Source of the DNA: Bacillus sp. SLBN-46
GTDB lineage: Bacteria > Bacillota > Bacilli > Bacillales > Cytobacillaceae
DNA length: 64,000 bases
Direction of reading: 5' to 3'
Assembly: GCF_031453555.1 (NCBI RefSeq)
Contig: NZ_JAVIZM010000001.1
Location: 222,501 to 286,500 of the forward strand
Shown: piece by piece, positions 16,012 to 26,032 of the stretch
Layout of the letters: every line of letters starts with the position of its first letter
Position numbering within the stretch: position 1 is the first letter of the stretch
Translations under genes and position numbers: made by a program
The notes under the pieces: model-generated
What the model was told of the DNA's origin: nothing
Databases searched by the model: none
What the model saw: the letters and a program-made list of their open reading frames with translations, nothing else

Positions 16012-18189
16012 TTATTGTTTTGACGGTGGCAGCATCGTTAACGCGACCCTGCCCTTTTTCATATCAACTGAATCCACCCACACGGTTACTACATCTCCAA
16101 CAGAAACAATATCCAGCGGATGCTTGACAAAGCGGTTACTCAGCTTAGATATGTGAACAAGACCATCCTGTTTCACGCCGATATCTACAAACGCACCAAA
16201 ATCAACGACATTTCGAACTGTCCCCTGAAGCTCCATTCCCGCCTTCAAGTCTTCGAGCTTTAAAACGTCTTTCTTCAGTAGTGGTCTTGGTAAATCATCG
16301 CGCGGATCACGTTCCGGTCTGACTAAAGCATCAATAATATCCTTTAAGGTTAACTCACCAATCGTTAACTCTTCAGAAACAGACTTTAGATCAAGTCCGC
16401 TTAGTGCGACTTTTAATGCTTCCGTTCCTAAGTCATCCGTTGTAAAACCTAACTTTGCTAATAACTTCTTAACCTCATCATAGTTCTCCGGATGAATGCC
16501 CGTGCGGTCTAGTGGCTGCTTCCCGTCTAATACCCGTAAGAAGCCAATCGCTTGCTCATAAGTTTTCGCACCTAAACGAGGGACTTTCTTTAATTGAACC
16601 CTGCTGGTGAATTTCCCTTCCTCTTCACGCTTCTTAACAATGTTGTTTGCAGCTGTTTTATTAAGACCTGCTACATACTGTAGCAAGGAGGAAGAAGCAG
16701 TATTTACATTTACACCTACACGGTTAACTGCTGTCTCAACGACAAAATGGAGTGATTCGGATAAACGTTTTTGCGTTACGTCATGCTGGTACTGACCAAC
16801 ACCCACTGATTTCGGGTCAATCTTCACCAACTCAGCAAGCGGATCCTGCAAACGTCTTGCAATAGAAACAGCACTTCTTTCTTCAACCTGGAAATTAGGA
16901 AACTCTTCTCTAGCAATGTCAGAGGCAGAGTACACGCTAGCACCCGCTTCATTCACAATTAAATAAAAGATTTCCTCATTCATTTCTTTTAAGATATCCG
17001 CAACAAACTGTTCCGTTTCCCTTGAAGCTGTTCCATTTCCGATTGCAGCCATTTCCACCTTATACTCGCGAAGAATAGAAATAAACTTTTCACGCGCTTC
17101 TTTTGATTTCGAAACCGGTGGATGCGGATAAATCACATCAATCTTTAATACCTTACCCGTTTCATCAACGACTGCTAATTTACAACCTGTCCGGTATGCA
17201 GGGTCGACACCAATAACCACTTTTCCTTTTAACGGCGGCTGTAATAACAGATTCCTTAAGTTTTCAGAGAAAATATGTATTGCTTGTTCTTCCCCTTTTT
17301 CGGTTAACTCACTACGAATTTCGCGTTCGATCGATGGCTGAATAAGTCTCTTATAACTATCTTCAAGTGCCTCTACTACCACCTGTGCTACTGGTGAGTG
17401 TTGATTACGAATCCATTTTCTTGAAAGGTAGGTCAAGATTAACTCGACATTCATTTTGATCGATACCTTCAGGATGTCTTCCTTCTCCCCGCGATTCAAA
17501 GCAAGCGTGCGGTGGGGAACAATTTTATTAACGGGTTCTTCATATTCATAGTACATTTCGTACACGTTTTTCTCGTCTTTTTCCGCATCTTTTACAACTG
17601 AGGCAACGGTACCCGATTTGAATGTCTCTTTGCGAATCCATTTGCGGCTTTCCGCATCATCTGAAACCATTTCTGCAATGATGTCTTTCGCACCAGCAAT
17701 TGCCTCTTCAATTGTGAGGACTTGTTTTTCGTTGGATAAGAATTCCTTTGCTTTTACTTCGATACTCTCTTTTGGAAAAGTCATCAACCACTCCGCAAAA
17801 GGCTCTAATCCTTTTTCTTTCGCAACAGTCGCTTTTGTCCGTCTCTTTTGTTTATACGGGCGGTATAAATCTTCCACTTCTTGAAGCTTTTCAGCTTTTG
17901 TAATAGCTTGATTGAGCTCGTCCGTTAGTTTTCCTTGCTCCCCAATAATTCGAAGGACCTCTTCTTTTCTCTGTTCAAGATTCTGTATGTACTGCCATCT
18001 CTCTAAAATATTTCGGATTTGAACTTCATCAAGAGCTCCTGTCATTTCCTTGCGGTAACGAGCGATGAAGGGAACGGTGTTACCTTCTTCAAGTAATGAA
18101 ATGACACTCTTTACTTGTTTATAAGAAATTGCTTGTTCAGCAGCGATTTTCCCTAGTAATTGTTCATCTTTTACAACCGTATCATTCAC
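16012..18189 (-). CDS. tex: Tex-family RNA-binding protein (YdcI)
   Basis: A 725-residue Tex protein. The N-terminal helical region contains GNTVPFIARYRKEMTGALDE. A YqgF/RuvC-like core follows (VIGVDPAYRTGCKLAVVD, AIGNGTASRETE, YSASDIAREEFP), then two helix-hairpin-helix motifs (LNKTAANNIVKKREEEGKF) and a C-terminal S1 domain in the last 80 residues (GTVRNVVDFGAFVDIGVKQDG). Tex binds nucleic acid and interacts with the transcription machinery. I start at GTG 18187-18189, with GGAGG 8 bases ahead; the upstream ATG overlaps that site. It follows ndoA without the sigB operon found between them in B. subtilis. Confidence 0.95.
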   Translation of the reverse strand: MNDTVVKDEQLLGKIAAEQAISYKQVKSVISLLEEGNTVPFIARYRKEMTGALDEVQIRNILERWQYIQNLEQRKEEVLRIIGEQGKLTDELNQAITKAEKLQEVEDLYRPYKQKRRTKATVAKEKGLEPFAEWLMTFPKESIEVKAKEFLSNEKQVLTIEEAIAGAKDIIAEMVSDDAESRKWIRKETFKSGTVASVVKDAEKDEKNVYEMYYEYEEPVNKIVPHRTLALNRGEKEDILKVSIKMNVELILTYLSRKWIRNQHSPVAQVVVEALEDSYKRLIQPSIEREIRSELTEKGEEQAIHIFSENLRNLLLQPPLKGKVVIGVDPAYRTGCKLAVVDETGKVLKIDVIYPHPPVSKSKEAREKFISILREYKVEMAAIGNGTASRETEQFVADILKEMNEEIFYLIVNEAGASVYSASDIAREEFPNFQVEERSAVSIARRLQDPLAELVKIDPKSVGVGQYQHDVTQKRLSESLHFVVETAVNRVGVNVNTASSSLLQYVAGLNKTAANNIVKKREEEGKFTSRVQLKKVPRLGAKTYEQAIGFLRVLDGKQPLDRTGIHPENYDEVKKLLAKLGFTTDDLGTEALKVALSGLDLKSVSEELTIGELTLKDIIDALVRPERDPRDDLPRPLLKKDVLKLEDLKAGMELQGTVRNVVDFGAFVDIGVKQDGLVHISKLSNRFVKHPLDIVSVGDVVTVWVDSVDMKKGRVALTMLPPSKQ

Positions 18190-18297
18190 AAAACAATCCT
18201 CCATTTTCGTATATATGTATCAAGTGTGTTATTGCTTCCCTTACATATTGTACCAAAATCCAGGAAGCGTTTCATCAAAGCTACCAAAAGCAGTTGT

Positions 18298-18334
18298 TAA
18301 AAAAAAGAAAAGCAAGCTGGCGTAGCTTGCTTTA
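18298..18334 (-). terminator. second terminator downstream of ndoA
   Basis: AAGCAAGC/GCTTGCTT stem followed by a T-rich tract on the minus strand. Confidence 0.8.
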
Positions 18335-18367
18335 GGCAGAATTATAGTATGAGGTCAGGATATGTAT

Positions 18368-18396
18368 AAAAAAACGCTCTTTTAGTAAAGAGCGTG
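18368..18396 (-). terminator. first terminator downstream of ndoA
   Basis: ACGCTCTTT/AAAGAGCGT stem followed by seven T on the minus strand. Confidence 0.85.
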
Positions 18397-18404
18397 CTGT
18401 AAAA

Positions 18405-18755
18405 CTAAAATTCGATGAGACCTAAACTTACCTGCAAGGCTTCATCCACTTTCTCCATCATTTCGTCATCGAGATGGGTAATTTTATCGGTTAACCGCTG
18501 CTTATCAATTGTACGAATCTGCTCTAACAGAATGACCGAATCTCGTTCAAATCCGTAGCGCTTCGCATCAATCTCTACATGAGTAGGAAGCTTAGCTTTT
18601 TGAATTTGAGCTGTAATCGCTGCAACAATCACTGTGGGACTAAACCGATTCCCGATGTCGTTTTGGATGACAAGTACTGGTCGGACGCCGCCTTGTTCAG
18701 AACCAACAACTGGGGATAGGTCCGCGAAATAAACGTCACCACGCTTGACAATCAA
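18405..18755 (-). CDS. ndoA: endoribonuclease EndoA (MazF-type toxin)
   Basis: The 116-residue product is a nearly canonical Bacillus EndoA/Maz[32 protein letters not shown] and [10 protein letters not shown]. MazF enzymes in this group cut single-stranded RNA at UACAU-type sites, independently of ribosomes. Length equals the B. subtilis protein. It lies 4 bases after the antitoxin gene and is followed by two tandem terminators. Confidence 0.96.
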   Translation of the reverse strand: MIVKRGDVYFADLSPVVGSEQGGVRPVLVIQNDIGNRFSPTVIVAAITAQIQKAKLPTHVEIDAKRYGFERDSVILLEQIRTIDKQRLTDKITHLDDEMMEKVDEALQVSLGLIEF

Positions 18756-18759
18756 AGGA

Positions 18760-19047
18760 TTATCCTCCGCTTACAAGACGTTCAACTGTGTGTTCTGCCT
18801 CATATTCTGCTTGAAATGCTTCTGACGCAATTCTAAGATTAATTTTAGCCATTTCCATGTACCCACGTCTCATAGACTCGCGAATTTGTCTCTTTTTACG
18901 TTCGCGTAGATACATTTTTGTTGCCTGGTAGATAAACTCGCTTCGGTTCACATTTTCTTGCTTAACGAAACCATCTAATTCCGTTAAAAGATGTTGCGGT
19001 AATTTCACTAAGATTTCCGTAGTTGCGCCGGATTCAGACACAAACAT
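18760..19047 (-). CDS. ndoAI: antitoxin EndoAI (MazE-type)
   Basis: The 95-residue protein has an N-terminal ribbon-helix-helix domain ([33 protein letters not shown]) and an acidic C-terminal tail ([15 protein letters not shown]) that would occupy the EndoA active groove. It neutralises NdoA and represses the pair. Gene order (antitoxin, then toxin, downstream of alr) matches B. subtilis. Confidence 0.95.
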   Translation of the reverse strand: MFVSESGATTEILVKLPQHLLTELDGFVKQENVNRSEFIYQATKMYLRERKKRQIRESMRRGYMEMAKINLRIASEAFQAEYEAEHTVERLVSGG

Positions 19048-19219
19048 ACACCTCCACCATCACTACACACCAATATAATTTATCTGTACCATATTTAATA
19101 ATAACACTATTCAACTTTAATTCATAGACTAAATATAATTCTACTGTATTATAAGCCAATAAAAGATGCTTTTATGCACAAATTACCGCAATAACATAAA
19201 TATGCTTGAATTTCTTTAT

Positions 19220-20392
19220 TTAGGCCTGATAATTGTTCAACAAATCATTCTTTAAATCGACAATTTTTCCGCCCTTTTTATAAAGGCGAGGAACTCGATT
19301 TGCAATGATACAAGGCACTTCATAGTTGATTGTTTCGAGTTTTTGAGCAATTTCATTCACGGATATGAATTGGTTTTCTTGCTTTCCAATTAGAGTAACC
19401 GTAGTTCCAACCGGTACATATTTAGGGAGACGTATCATGCATTGATCCATACAGATTCTGCCGACTATTGGCGAACGTTCACCTGCTACCAGCACTTCCT
19501 GTCCTTGTAGCTTACGAAGCCAACCGTCTGCATAACCAATAGGAATCGTCCCAATCCACTCTTCCTCTTCACTTTCATACGTCGCCCCGTAACTCACTTT
19601 ATCACCTTTTGTCAGTTTTTTTACATGGACAAGCCGTGAATGTAAGGAAAAGGCTTCTTTTATCGGAAAAGGGATTTCTTTTTCCATTTCTAAAGATGGG
19701 GTCAGCCCGTACATCGCAATCCCAATTCGAACCGCGTTAAAATTGGCCTTTGGAAACCGTATAGCAGCGGCACTATTACTTGAATGCACGTATTTCGGAC
19801 GTTTAGGCAAAGACGCAATCATTTTTTCAAATAACGCCAGTTGCTGCTGAAAATAACTTTGATCCAGTTCATCCGCCGTTGCAAAATGAGTATACACGCC
19901 TTCTAGCACCAAGCGTTCATCCTCACTGATGAGTTGATGAATAGAGTGTAACTCCTCTACACTTCGGATACCAATTCTCCCCATACCCGTATCTACTTTA
20001 ATATGAAGAGCCACTGATTGATCGGTTGTCAGATGTTTTTTTGCTTTTTCCAGCCATTCCTCTTGAAAAACTGTAAGGGTGATTGAAAACTTAGCTGCCA
20101 TATTGATATCTTCTGGCCTCGTCGCTCCTAAAACAAGAATGGGAGCTTCGATCCCTTTATTTCTCAAAGCAATTGCTTCATCCATGAAGGCAACCGCTAA
20201 GTAAGATGCACCGGCAGCCAAAGCGGTTTCTGCAACCTGTACATCCCCATGACCATAAGCATTCGCTTTTACCACTGCAATAATTGAAGCCTGTTGAGGC
20301 AGATGTTTTTTAACGGATGTGACATTCTCTGAGATACAATCTAGATCGACTTCTACCCATGTATCTCGATAGAAATATCCTTGCTCTTCCAT
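19220..20392 (-). CDS. alr: alanine racemase
   Basis: A 390-residue PLP enzyme that interconverts L- and D-alanine for cell wall synthesis. The PLP lysine is K42 in [11 protein letters not shown]. The TIM barrel continues to RIGIAMYGL, and the C-terminal beta domain carries the second catalytic Tyr in VSYGATY and the GRICMDQCM segment. It supplies D-Ala to Ddl, encoded 8 kb away in this window. It lies upstream of ndoAI-ndoA and downstream of ydcC as in B. subtilis. Confidence 0.96.
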   Translation of the reverse strand: MEEQGYFYRDTWVEVDLDCISENVTSVKKHLPQQASIIAVVKANAYGHGDVQVAETALAAGASYLAVAFMDEAIALRNKGIEAPILVLGATRPEDINMAAKFSITLTVFQEEWLEKAKKHLTTDQSVALHIKVDTGMGRIGIRSVEELHSIHQLISEDERLVLEGVYTHFATADELDQSYFQQQLALFEKMIASLPKRPKYVHSSNSAAAIRFPKANFNAVRIGIAMYGLTPSLEMEKEIPFPIKEAFSLHSRLVHVKKLTKGDKVSYGATYESEEEEWIGTIPIGYADGWLRKLQGQEVLVAGERSPIVGRICMDQCMIRLPKYVPVGTTVTLIGKQENQFISVNEIAQKLETINYEVPCIIANRVPRLYKKGGKIVDLKNDLLNNYQA

Positions 20393-20484
20393 ACTTCCAC
20401 TTCCTAATTGAATTTAACACATTAAATAATTTTATCACAAAAAATAACAGACTGCTTTTCAAGTTACTATATATCAACTTCTAC

Positions 20485-20518
20485 AAAAAGAAAAACAGAC
20501 CCTTAATGGGCCTGTTTC
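20485..20518 (-). terminator. terminator of the ydcC gene
   Basis: AACAGGCCC/GGGTCTGTT stem followed by a T-rich tract on the minus strand. Confidence 0.8.
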
Positions 20519-20527
20519 ATTGATTCC

Positions 20528-21541
20528 TTATTTTACAGCATCACCCTGAACGGATTTTGCTACCTCGATCATTTCATCCTTCGTTAGGTTTTTCGATGCG
20601 ATCATGTAATCGACACCACCATGTGACCAAGAAATCGAATGATCTGATACCGCTCCAATGGTGAGACCTAAATCCACAATATCGCCTTCAACATTGGTTG
20701 GTGTGGTTGACGCTACCTTGGCAGTTACTTTCTCTTGTACAAGTGTAAATGATTTTTTACCGTCATAAGTGAGGACTACTCGTTTTCCATCTTCAATCGC
20801 TACTTCTTTTTCACCAATTAACTTGGTACCTTTCAGCTCTAAAGTAGGATATTTCACGCTAAAGGATTTGTCGCCGCCCTCTGCCATTGCCGGCAAATTA
20901 AGCTGGGCACGTGTCATATTTTTCTTCATATCGAAATCGTCTTTATCGAAGCTCGCATTAAATTTCACCTTTGAAAACTCAACGGTAACAAGAGCGTTTC
21001 GATCTGGATCCATAACCTTTACAACAGCAGGTGATAGATCGCTCTTATTTAGTTTAATTTCTTGGGTTGGAAGCATACTATTATTTTGATAACGAGTTTT
21101 TGTTTCAAACACATAAAATTCTTTAGTAGAGGAGAACTTGGCCTCTTTGTCCGCAACAATATCCTTAATTAGTGATTCATATAAATATGCCTGGCTGCTG
21201 TTTTGCGGCCAATCACTTTGGAAACGGAAACTTTTATTTAGGGCAGGTGTAAGAACAAATACCCCTTGGTTATTTCTTAAAATCATTTGACTTTGATCTT
21301 TTTCGGCATTCTTTAAATTGACGCGATAGAAAGTAGGATCCTTATGCCAGATTTCCACGTTATAAACTTGTGAATCTGTCCCCATTTTCAATGTCATCTT
21401 CGCGTTCACTTTGTAGCTCGATAAATCTCCTAATTTACCATTTAACTCTTTCACCACGTCATCTTGTGATTTAGAGCCACAGGCAGCTAGTAAAAAGATG
21501 ACCATCAGTCCTGTCATGAGCAGCACTAACTTTTTCTTCAT
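20528..21541 (-). CDS. ydcC: LolA-like sporulation-associated lipoprotein YdcC
   Basis: The start at MKKKLVLLM (ATG 21539-21541, AAGGGG upstream) gives a 337-residue lipoprotein. A signal peptide ends in the lipobox LLAAC with the lipidated Cys at 21. The mature part is a LolA/RseB-like beta-barrel half (SYKVNAKMTLKMGTDSQVY, VEIWHKDPTFYRVNLKN). The B. subtilis homologue YdcC is a membrane-anchored lipoprotein of uncertain function that I recall as sporulation-associated. It lies between acpS and alr. Confidence 0.9.
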   Translation of the reverse strand: MKKKLVLLMTGLMVIFLLAACGSKSQDDVVKELNGKLGDLSSYKVNAKMTLKMGTDSQVYNVEIWHKDPTFYRVNLKNAEKDQSQMILRNNQGVFVLTPALNKSFRFQSDWPQNSSQAYLYESLIKDIVADKEAKFSSTKEFYVFETKTRYQNNSMLPTQEIKLNKSDLSPAVVKVMDPDRNALVTVEFSKVKFNASFDKDDFDMKKNMTRAQLNLPAMAEGGDKSFSVKYPTLELKGTKLIGEKEVAIEDGKRVVLTYDGKKSFTLVQEKVTAKVASTTPTNVEGDIVDLGLTIGAVSDHSISWSHGGVDYMIASKNLTKDEMIEVAKSVQGDAVK

Positions 21542-21716
21542 TCCTTCAACCCCTTCTTGTCTCATTTCATATGATTATAGAGAAGAGAAAGGCAGGGATC
21601 AGGCAAATGACCATAGCTGACCTTGTCTCTCCTATTTCCCTATGAATATATGAGACAACCTTAGGGTTTATGACTAAAGAGGTTGCCAAGCTATTTACTT
21701 TTTAAAATAAGCTTAC

Positions 21717-22064
21717 TTACCCCTCAATCACCACTTGTGCCACTGCGTAGTCTCTGCTGTGTGAGATTGATAAATGCGCCTGGACATTTGGTTTTACTAT
21801 ATGCGGCTTTCCGAGTTGATCGCTGATAATTTCAATATCCAGAAAAGATAGGTCCTTTCCAATCCCGGTTCCTACCGCTTTTGAGAATGCCTCCTTGGCT
21901 GCAAATCTCCCTGCTAGAAACTCCACCTTGCGCCTTTCTGATAGGGTTTCGAATGTATCCCTTTCACGAGCGGTTAATATCCGATCAATGAGCTTCGTTT
22001 GTCTATTCAATATGTCCTGAACCCTTGAAAGTTCAATAATATCAATTCCAATTCCTTTAATCAT
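21717..22064 (-). CDS. acpS: holo-[acyl-carrier-protein] synthase
   Basis: The 115-residue enzyme moves the phosphopantetheine arm from CoA to apo-ACP. Signature segments are [12 protein letters not shown] at the N-terminus, [15 protein letters not shown] in the middle and [15 protein letters not shown] near the end. B. subtilis AcpS is slightly longer (121). GAAGGAATG lies upstream of the ATG. It is divergent from the rhomboid gene and followed by ydcC. Confidence 0.96.
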   Translation of the reverse strand: MIKGIGIDIIELSRVQDILNRQTKLIDRILTARERDTFETLSERRKVEFLAGRFAAKEAFSKAVGTGIGKDLSFLDIEIISDQLGKPHIVKPNVQAHLSISHSRDYAVAQVVIEG

Positions 22065-22155
22065 CGTGCATCATTCCTTCTATTTATATTGTCTTCGGCA
22101 TAATAGTGTACTAGACAGAAATTAAGGTTATCATGATAGTGAGAGGAGGGTGTTC

Positions 22156-22884
22156 ATGTTTACAAGGACTGAAAACGTACGTGAGTTTATTCGTTTCTAT
22201 CCCGTTGTTTCAATTATCGTCAGCATTCACTTAGTATTATATCTTTTAACCATCTTACCAATATTCCCAAACTATTGGTTCTTTGAAAATTTTTCGGGAG
22301 TCAATCTTTATATTATGGAAGGGCAATTTTGGAGGCTAATTACACCGACTTTTATGCACAATGGTTTCTCTCATATGCTATTTAATAGTTTTTCGCTGGT
22401 GCTATTCGGACCTGCACTGGAGCGGATGCTAGGTGGAGGAAGATTTTTACTTGTGTATCTTCTCTCCGGACTAATAGCCAATGTGGCCACACTGCTTCTA
22501 GAGCCGTTAACGTATACCCATGTTGGCTCAAGTGGAGCGATTTTTGGACTCTTCGGCTATTATATAGCCATCATTATCTTCCGAAAAAATATGATGACAA
22601 AACAAAACTCACAAATTATCATCACACTCAGTGTAGTCAGTTTAATTATGACCTTTCTTCAGCCAAATATTAATATTACGGCGCATCTTTTTGGTTTGCT
22701 AGGCGGCTTTTTACTAGGCGCCATTCCTTATTATAATAAAAAAGATCTTTCTGATTCTATTAAAGGAACCGCCAACTGGGCAAACAGCAGAAAGAAAAAC
22801 CTGTCCTTTCAATCGCCTGTGAAGGTTTTGGTATGGGCCGTCATCATTATTGTTGCCGTACTTGGATTTTGGAGTCAAAAATAA
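22156..22884 (+). CDS. rhomboid-family intramembrane serine protease (YdcA-like)
   Basis: About six to seven membrane segments in 242 residues. The catalytic pair is Ser126 in THVGSSGAIFG (G-x-S-G) and His177 in NITAHLFGLLGGF; the upstream HNGFSHMLFNSF segment is also conserved. It cleaves single-pass membrane proteins within the bilayer. I start at ATG 22156, with AGGAGG 7 bases upstream; the GTG two codons earlier touches that site. Position divergent from acpS matches B. subtilis ydcA. A 52-bp repeat array lies just past its 3' end. Confidence 0.92.
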   Translation: MFTRTENVREFIRFYPVVSIIVSIHLVLYLLTILPIFPNYWFFENFSGVNLYIMEGQFWRLITPTFMHNGFSHMLFNSFSLVLFGPALERMLGGGRFLLVYLLSGLIANVATLLLEPLTYTHVGSSGAIFGLFGYYIAIIIFRKNMMTKQNSQIIITLSVVSLIMTFLQPNINITAHLFGLLGGFLLGAIPYYNKKDLSDSIKGTANWANSRKKNLSFQSPVKVLVWAVIIIVAVLGFWSQK

Positions 22885-22929
22885 CAGGGCTGGTAGATTT
22901 ATAGGTGGATGGATGAGTTTATTAATCGA

Positions 22930-23241
22930 ATGAAGGACAAAAACCGGCTTCCTTCCTATAATATTGTCCTTCATCCGGCTTATGAAGGACAATATCCAGC
23001 TTCATTCCTGTAAAATTGTCCTTCATCCCGCTCATGAAGGACAAAATCCTTCTTCCTTCCCATAATTTTGTCCTTCATCCCTCTTATGAAGGACAAAATC
23101 CGGCTTCCTTCCTGTAATATTGTTCTTCATCCCTCTTATGAAGGACAAAAACCGGCTTCCTTCAAATCAAATTGTCCTTCATCCCGCTCATGAAGGACAA
23201 AACCCTTCCACATTCCCATAATATTGTCCTTCATTCCAACT
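22930..23241. repeat. 52-bp tandem array 1 (six units)
   Basis: ATGAAGGACAA recurs at 22930, 22982, 23034, 23086, 23138 and 23190, always 52 bases apart. Each is matched by TTGTCCTTCAT, leaving a 7-base loop between neighbouring units (11-12 bp stem) or a 23-base loop within a unit. The bases between the arms vary but remain related (CCGGCTTCCTTCCT type). It fills the gap between the convergent rhomboid and uvsE genes, with no ORF. Confidence 0.95.
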
Positions 23242-23249
23242 TCTCAGGT

Positions 23250-24215
23250 CTATTCCATCTGAAAACTAGACTGATCGAGCCATTTTAGGCCCTCATACTC
23301 CTTTAAATCCTTCACCAATTGAAAAAGCGCAGCATCTTTTTGTTTGGCTTCTATCATGCAGTGAATCTCTGGTACCGTTCCTTTGATTTCTTTTAAAAAA
23401 TCCATGAACATTTCAGGATTAACATTGTCTGCATGTGCGCGAAATTCCTTTTCGGAACGAGGACTAGAGATATGCATTTTCACCGGTAACGGCGAATGTG
23501 CCCAGGTGCTAATAATCCGCTCCCATTCTGACACCCAATCCAAATCTTCAAAATTCGCTAAATGGTGGTGATAATCAAACACCATCGGAACCCCTAACTT
23601 TTCACAAAGATATAAAGTATCCTTTACGGTAAAAGTGGTATCGTCATTTTCCAGCATAATCATTTTTTGAGATGAAGGCTTAATGTATGCCCAGTTATGA
23701 ATAAACAGCTCCAGTGCCTTTTCTTTATCGTCATATCCACCGCCAACGTGGAGAACACATCGGTGTTCGGTATCAATATCCATCCCTCTAAGCAGCGCTT
23801 CATGCATCACAAGGGTTTTTAATGAATTTTTTAAAATTTCCTTATCAGGCGAATTCAAAACGACAAAATGGTCGGGATGAAAATCGATCCTCATGTTCTT
23901 TTCTTTACTATAACTGCCCAAATTTCCGAGCACCTCTTTTAAGGGCTCCATGTAGTTCCAATCTAATAACTCTCCATGATTCGCAAGCGGAATCAACCGC
24001 GAGCTTAAGCGAAAAAAGTGAATTTCGTTGGCCGCATTATGTTTTAATAACCGCAAACAATTTTCTATGTTTGAGATCGCAATTCTTTCTAGTTTTCGAA
24101 TGCCAGCCTCTCGGTCTTTAATCCGGCTGAATTGCGCAAAGGTCATCGTTTGAGAGGGGGAAGCATTAGCTACCTCTACGCTCATTGCTACATAGCCAAG
24201 ACGAACAATTGTCAT
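23250..24215 (-). CDS. uvsE: UV damage endonuclease UvsE
   Basis: A 321-residue UVDE-type TIM-barrel enzyme that nicks DNA 5' of UV photoproducts. Characteristic stretches: VRLGYVAMSVEV at the start, HFFRLSSRLIPLANH, MRIDFHPDHFVVL, CVLHVGGGYDDKE, IMLENDD, MVFDYHHH and the metal ligands around VKMHISSPR. Length fits B. subtilis UvsE (about 320). It lies between the 52-bp repeat array and cshA, a place occupied by other genes in B. subtilis. It helps spores and cells survive UV. Confidence 0.95.
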   Translation of the reverse strand: MTIVRLGYVAMSVEVANASPSQTMTFAQFSRIKDREAGIRKLERIAISNIENCLRLLKHNAANEIHFFRLSSRLIPLANHGELLDWNYMEPLKEVLGNLGSYSKEKNMRIDFHPDHFVVLNSPDKEILKNSLKTLVMHEALLRGMDIDTEHRCVLHVGGGYDDKEKALELFIHNWAYIKPSSQKMIMLENDDTTFTVKDTLYLCEKLGVPMVFDYHHHLANFEDLDWVSEWERIISTWAHSPLPVKMHISSPRSEKEFRAHADNVNPEMFMDFLKEIKGTVPEIHCMIEAKQKDAALFQLVKDLKEYEGLKWLDQSSFQME

Positions 24216-24265
24216 ACAATCACTCCATCGTAAGGGATATTATTACTATTCCCCTTTTGGACATA

Positions 24266-24299
24266 GAAAAAAGCATGAACATAAAGTCCATGCTTTCTT
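24266..24299 (-). terminator. terminator of cshA
   Basis: GCATG and CATGC stem (extended to AAGCATG/CATGCTT) followed by six T on the minus strand. Confidence 0.8.
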
Positions 24300-24311
24300 A
24301 TTGTTTATGAT

Positions 24312-25811
24312 TTACCGTTCTTGAAACGATCTTGGCTTAGATGGCTTGCCACCCGTTCTTTTTTCACCGCTTCTTGGTTTTACCGGTGCCTTTTTTCTGT
24401 TGCGATCGCCACCACCATAAGATCCTCTAGAATCATCTCTTCTTTTACGGTCACGATCATTGTAAGACTTTCTTTCTCTTTTTTGTGGAAGCTGTTCTTC
24501 TGTTAGCTTAATCGGTGTCGTATCAGGTTCCTTCGTAAGCATCTTAAGGACAGCAGCAATAACTGTTGATGCATCATTCTCTTCAAGCAACTCTTGTGCT
24601 GCTGCTTTATAATAATGCAAGTTATTTGATTCAATCGTCTGAACGATTTTTTCAACCACTGCTTTTTGTTGCCCTTCTAACGCTTCATCAAGCGTAGGAG
24701 CCTTCATTTTTTCCATCTTGCGTTTCGTTGTCTTCTCAACAACTGCAAGATAAGATTTTTCACGCGGTGTAATGAATGTTAATGCGATACCCTTTTTACC
24801 AGCACGACCAGTACGTCCAATACGGTGAACATAGCTTTCTGGATCCTGTGGAATATCAAAGTTGTATACATGAGTCACACCAGAAATATCAAGACCCCTT
24901 GCAGCTACGTCTGTTGCTACAAGCACATCAATTGTTCCTTCTTTAAACTTACGAAGAACAGATAGACGTTTTGCCTGGCTTAAGTCACCATGAATACCTT
25001 CTGCTGTATATCCTCTTAATGTTAATGCTTCTGATAACTCATCCACACGGCGTTTTGTACGACCAAATACAATGGCCAATTCTGGTGATTGAATATCAAG
25101 AAGTCTTGTTAACACATCGAATTTATTTCTTTCAATTACTTCAAGATAATATTGTTCGATAGAAGGAACAGTCATTTCTTTCGTTTTAACACGCACAATT
25201 TGCGGGTTCTTCATGAACTTTTCTGCCATTCTTTGAATCGGTCCTGGCATTGTCGCAGAGAAAAGCAATGTTTGGCGCTCTTCTGGAGTTGCAGCAAGAA
25301 TGGATTCAATATCTTCAATGAATCCCATGTTTAGCATTTCATCTGCTTCATCAAGAATCACAGTATTTACTGTATCTAAGCGCATTGTTTTTCTGTTAAT
25401 ATGGTCTAACACACGTCCAGGGGTACCAACAATGATATGAGGCGCTTTTTTAAGTGAACGGATTTGGCGGCTGATATCCTGACCTCCGTAAATAGGTAGG
25501 ACACGAACTCTTTTACCCGATCCAATTTTATAAAGCTCTTCTGAAACTTGAATCGCTAATTCACGGGTTGGTGCAATGATAATCCCTTGAATAGCATCCA
25601 TTTTTGTATCAACTTTTTCCACCAATGGAATTCCAAATGCAGCTGTTTTACCAGTTCCTGTTTGAGCTTGACCGATCAAATCCTTATTTTCTAAGCTCAA
25701 TGGAATCGTTTCTGACTGGATTGGTGTTGCCTCCTCAAAACCCATTTTGAGAACAGCTTTTAAAGTAGCCTGGCTTAGGCCTAATTCTTCAAACTTTGTC
25801 AATGTTTTCAT
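24312..25811 (-). CDS. cshA: DEAD-box RNA helicase CshA
   Basis: A 499-residue helicase: Q motif with [10 protein letters not shown], Walker A AQTGTGKT (49-56), PTRELA, DEAD near 155, SAT, and the second RecA domain ending [10 protein letters not shown] near 325. The basic, Gly/Arg/Ser-rich tail ([16 protein letters not shown]) binds RNA. CshA unwinds RNA in ribosome assembly and the degradosome and supports growth in the cold. The murF-cshA neighbourhood is as in B. subtilis, with an esterase gene between them here. Confidence 0.96.
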   Translation of the reverse strand: MKTLTKFEELGLSQATLKAVLKMGFEEATPIQSETIPLSLENKDLIGQAQTGTGKTAAFGIPLVEKVDTKMDAIQGIIIAPTRELAIQVSEELYKIGSGKRVRVLPIYGGQDISRQIRSLKKAPHIIVGTPGRVLDHINRKTMRLDTVNTVILDEADEMLNMGFIEDIESILAATPEERQTLLFSATMPGPIQRMAEKFMKNPQIVRVKTKEMTVPSIEQYYLEVIERNKFDVLTRLLDIQSPELAIVFGRTKRRVDELSEALTLRGYTAEGIHGDLSQAKRLSVLRKFKEGTIDVLVATDVAARGLDISGVTHVYNFDIPQDPESYVHRIGRTGRAGKKGIALTFITPREKSYLAVVEKTTKRKMEKMKAPTLDEALEGQQKAVVEKIVQTIESNNLHYYKAAAQELLEENDASTVIAAVLKMLTKEPDTTPIKLTEEQLPQKRERKSYNDRDRKRRDDSRGSYGGGDRNRKKAPVKPRSGEKRTGGKPSKPRSFQER

Positions 25812-25907
25812 TCTCCTTCATCTATTTGAAAATATTTATAGTACTGAATATTTTCGTCCGATACGCATCAAAATGCCGTAGTAATCAGGTAACATCTTTA
25901 TTTTACC

Positions 25908-25940
25908 AAAAAAAAGACATTCTCCAAAGGAGTATGCCCT
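25908..25940 (-). terminator. terminator of the carboxylesterase gene
   Basis: On the minus strand GGCATACTCC and GGAGAATGTC pair with one mismatch, then a run of T. It overlaps a spurious 63-codon ORF. Confidence 0.7.
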
Positions 25941-26032
25941 TTTTGCTCGTTCTTTAGACACGTTGATGATTATCATACCACTCTTACTAGTATTTTGCAA
26001 TAAAGACACATTGCTTACTATTTCCAACAGTC

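Noticed and set aside
22930..23241. CRISPR array
   Set aside because: The regular palindromic repeat of about 32 bases with about 20 bases between looks CRISPR-like, but the in-between segments are alignable with one another, and no cas gene is present.
25836..26027. 63-codon minus-strand ORF upstream of cshA
   Set aside because: It contains the esterase-gene terminator hairpin and has no ribosome site.
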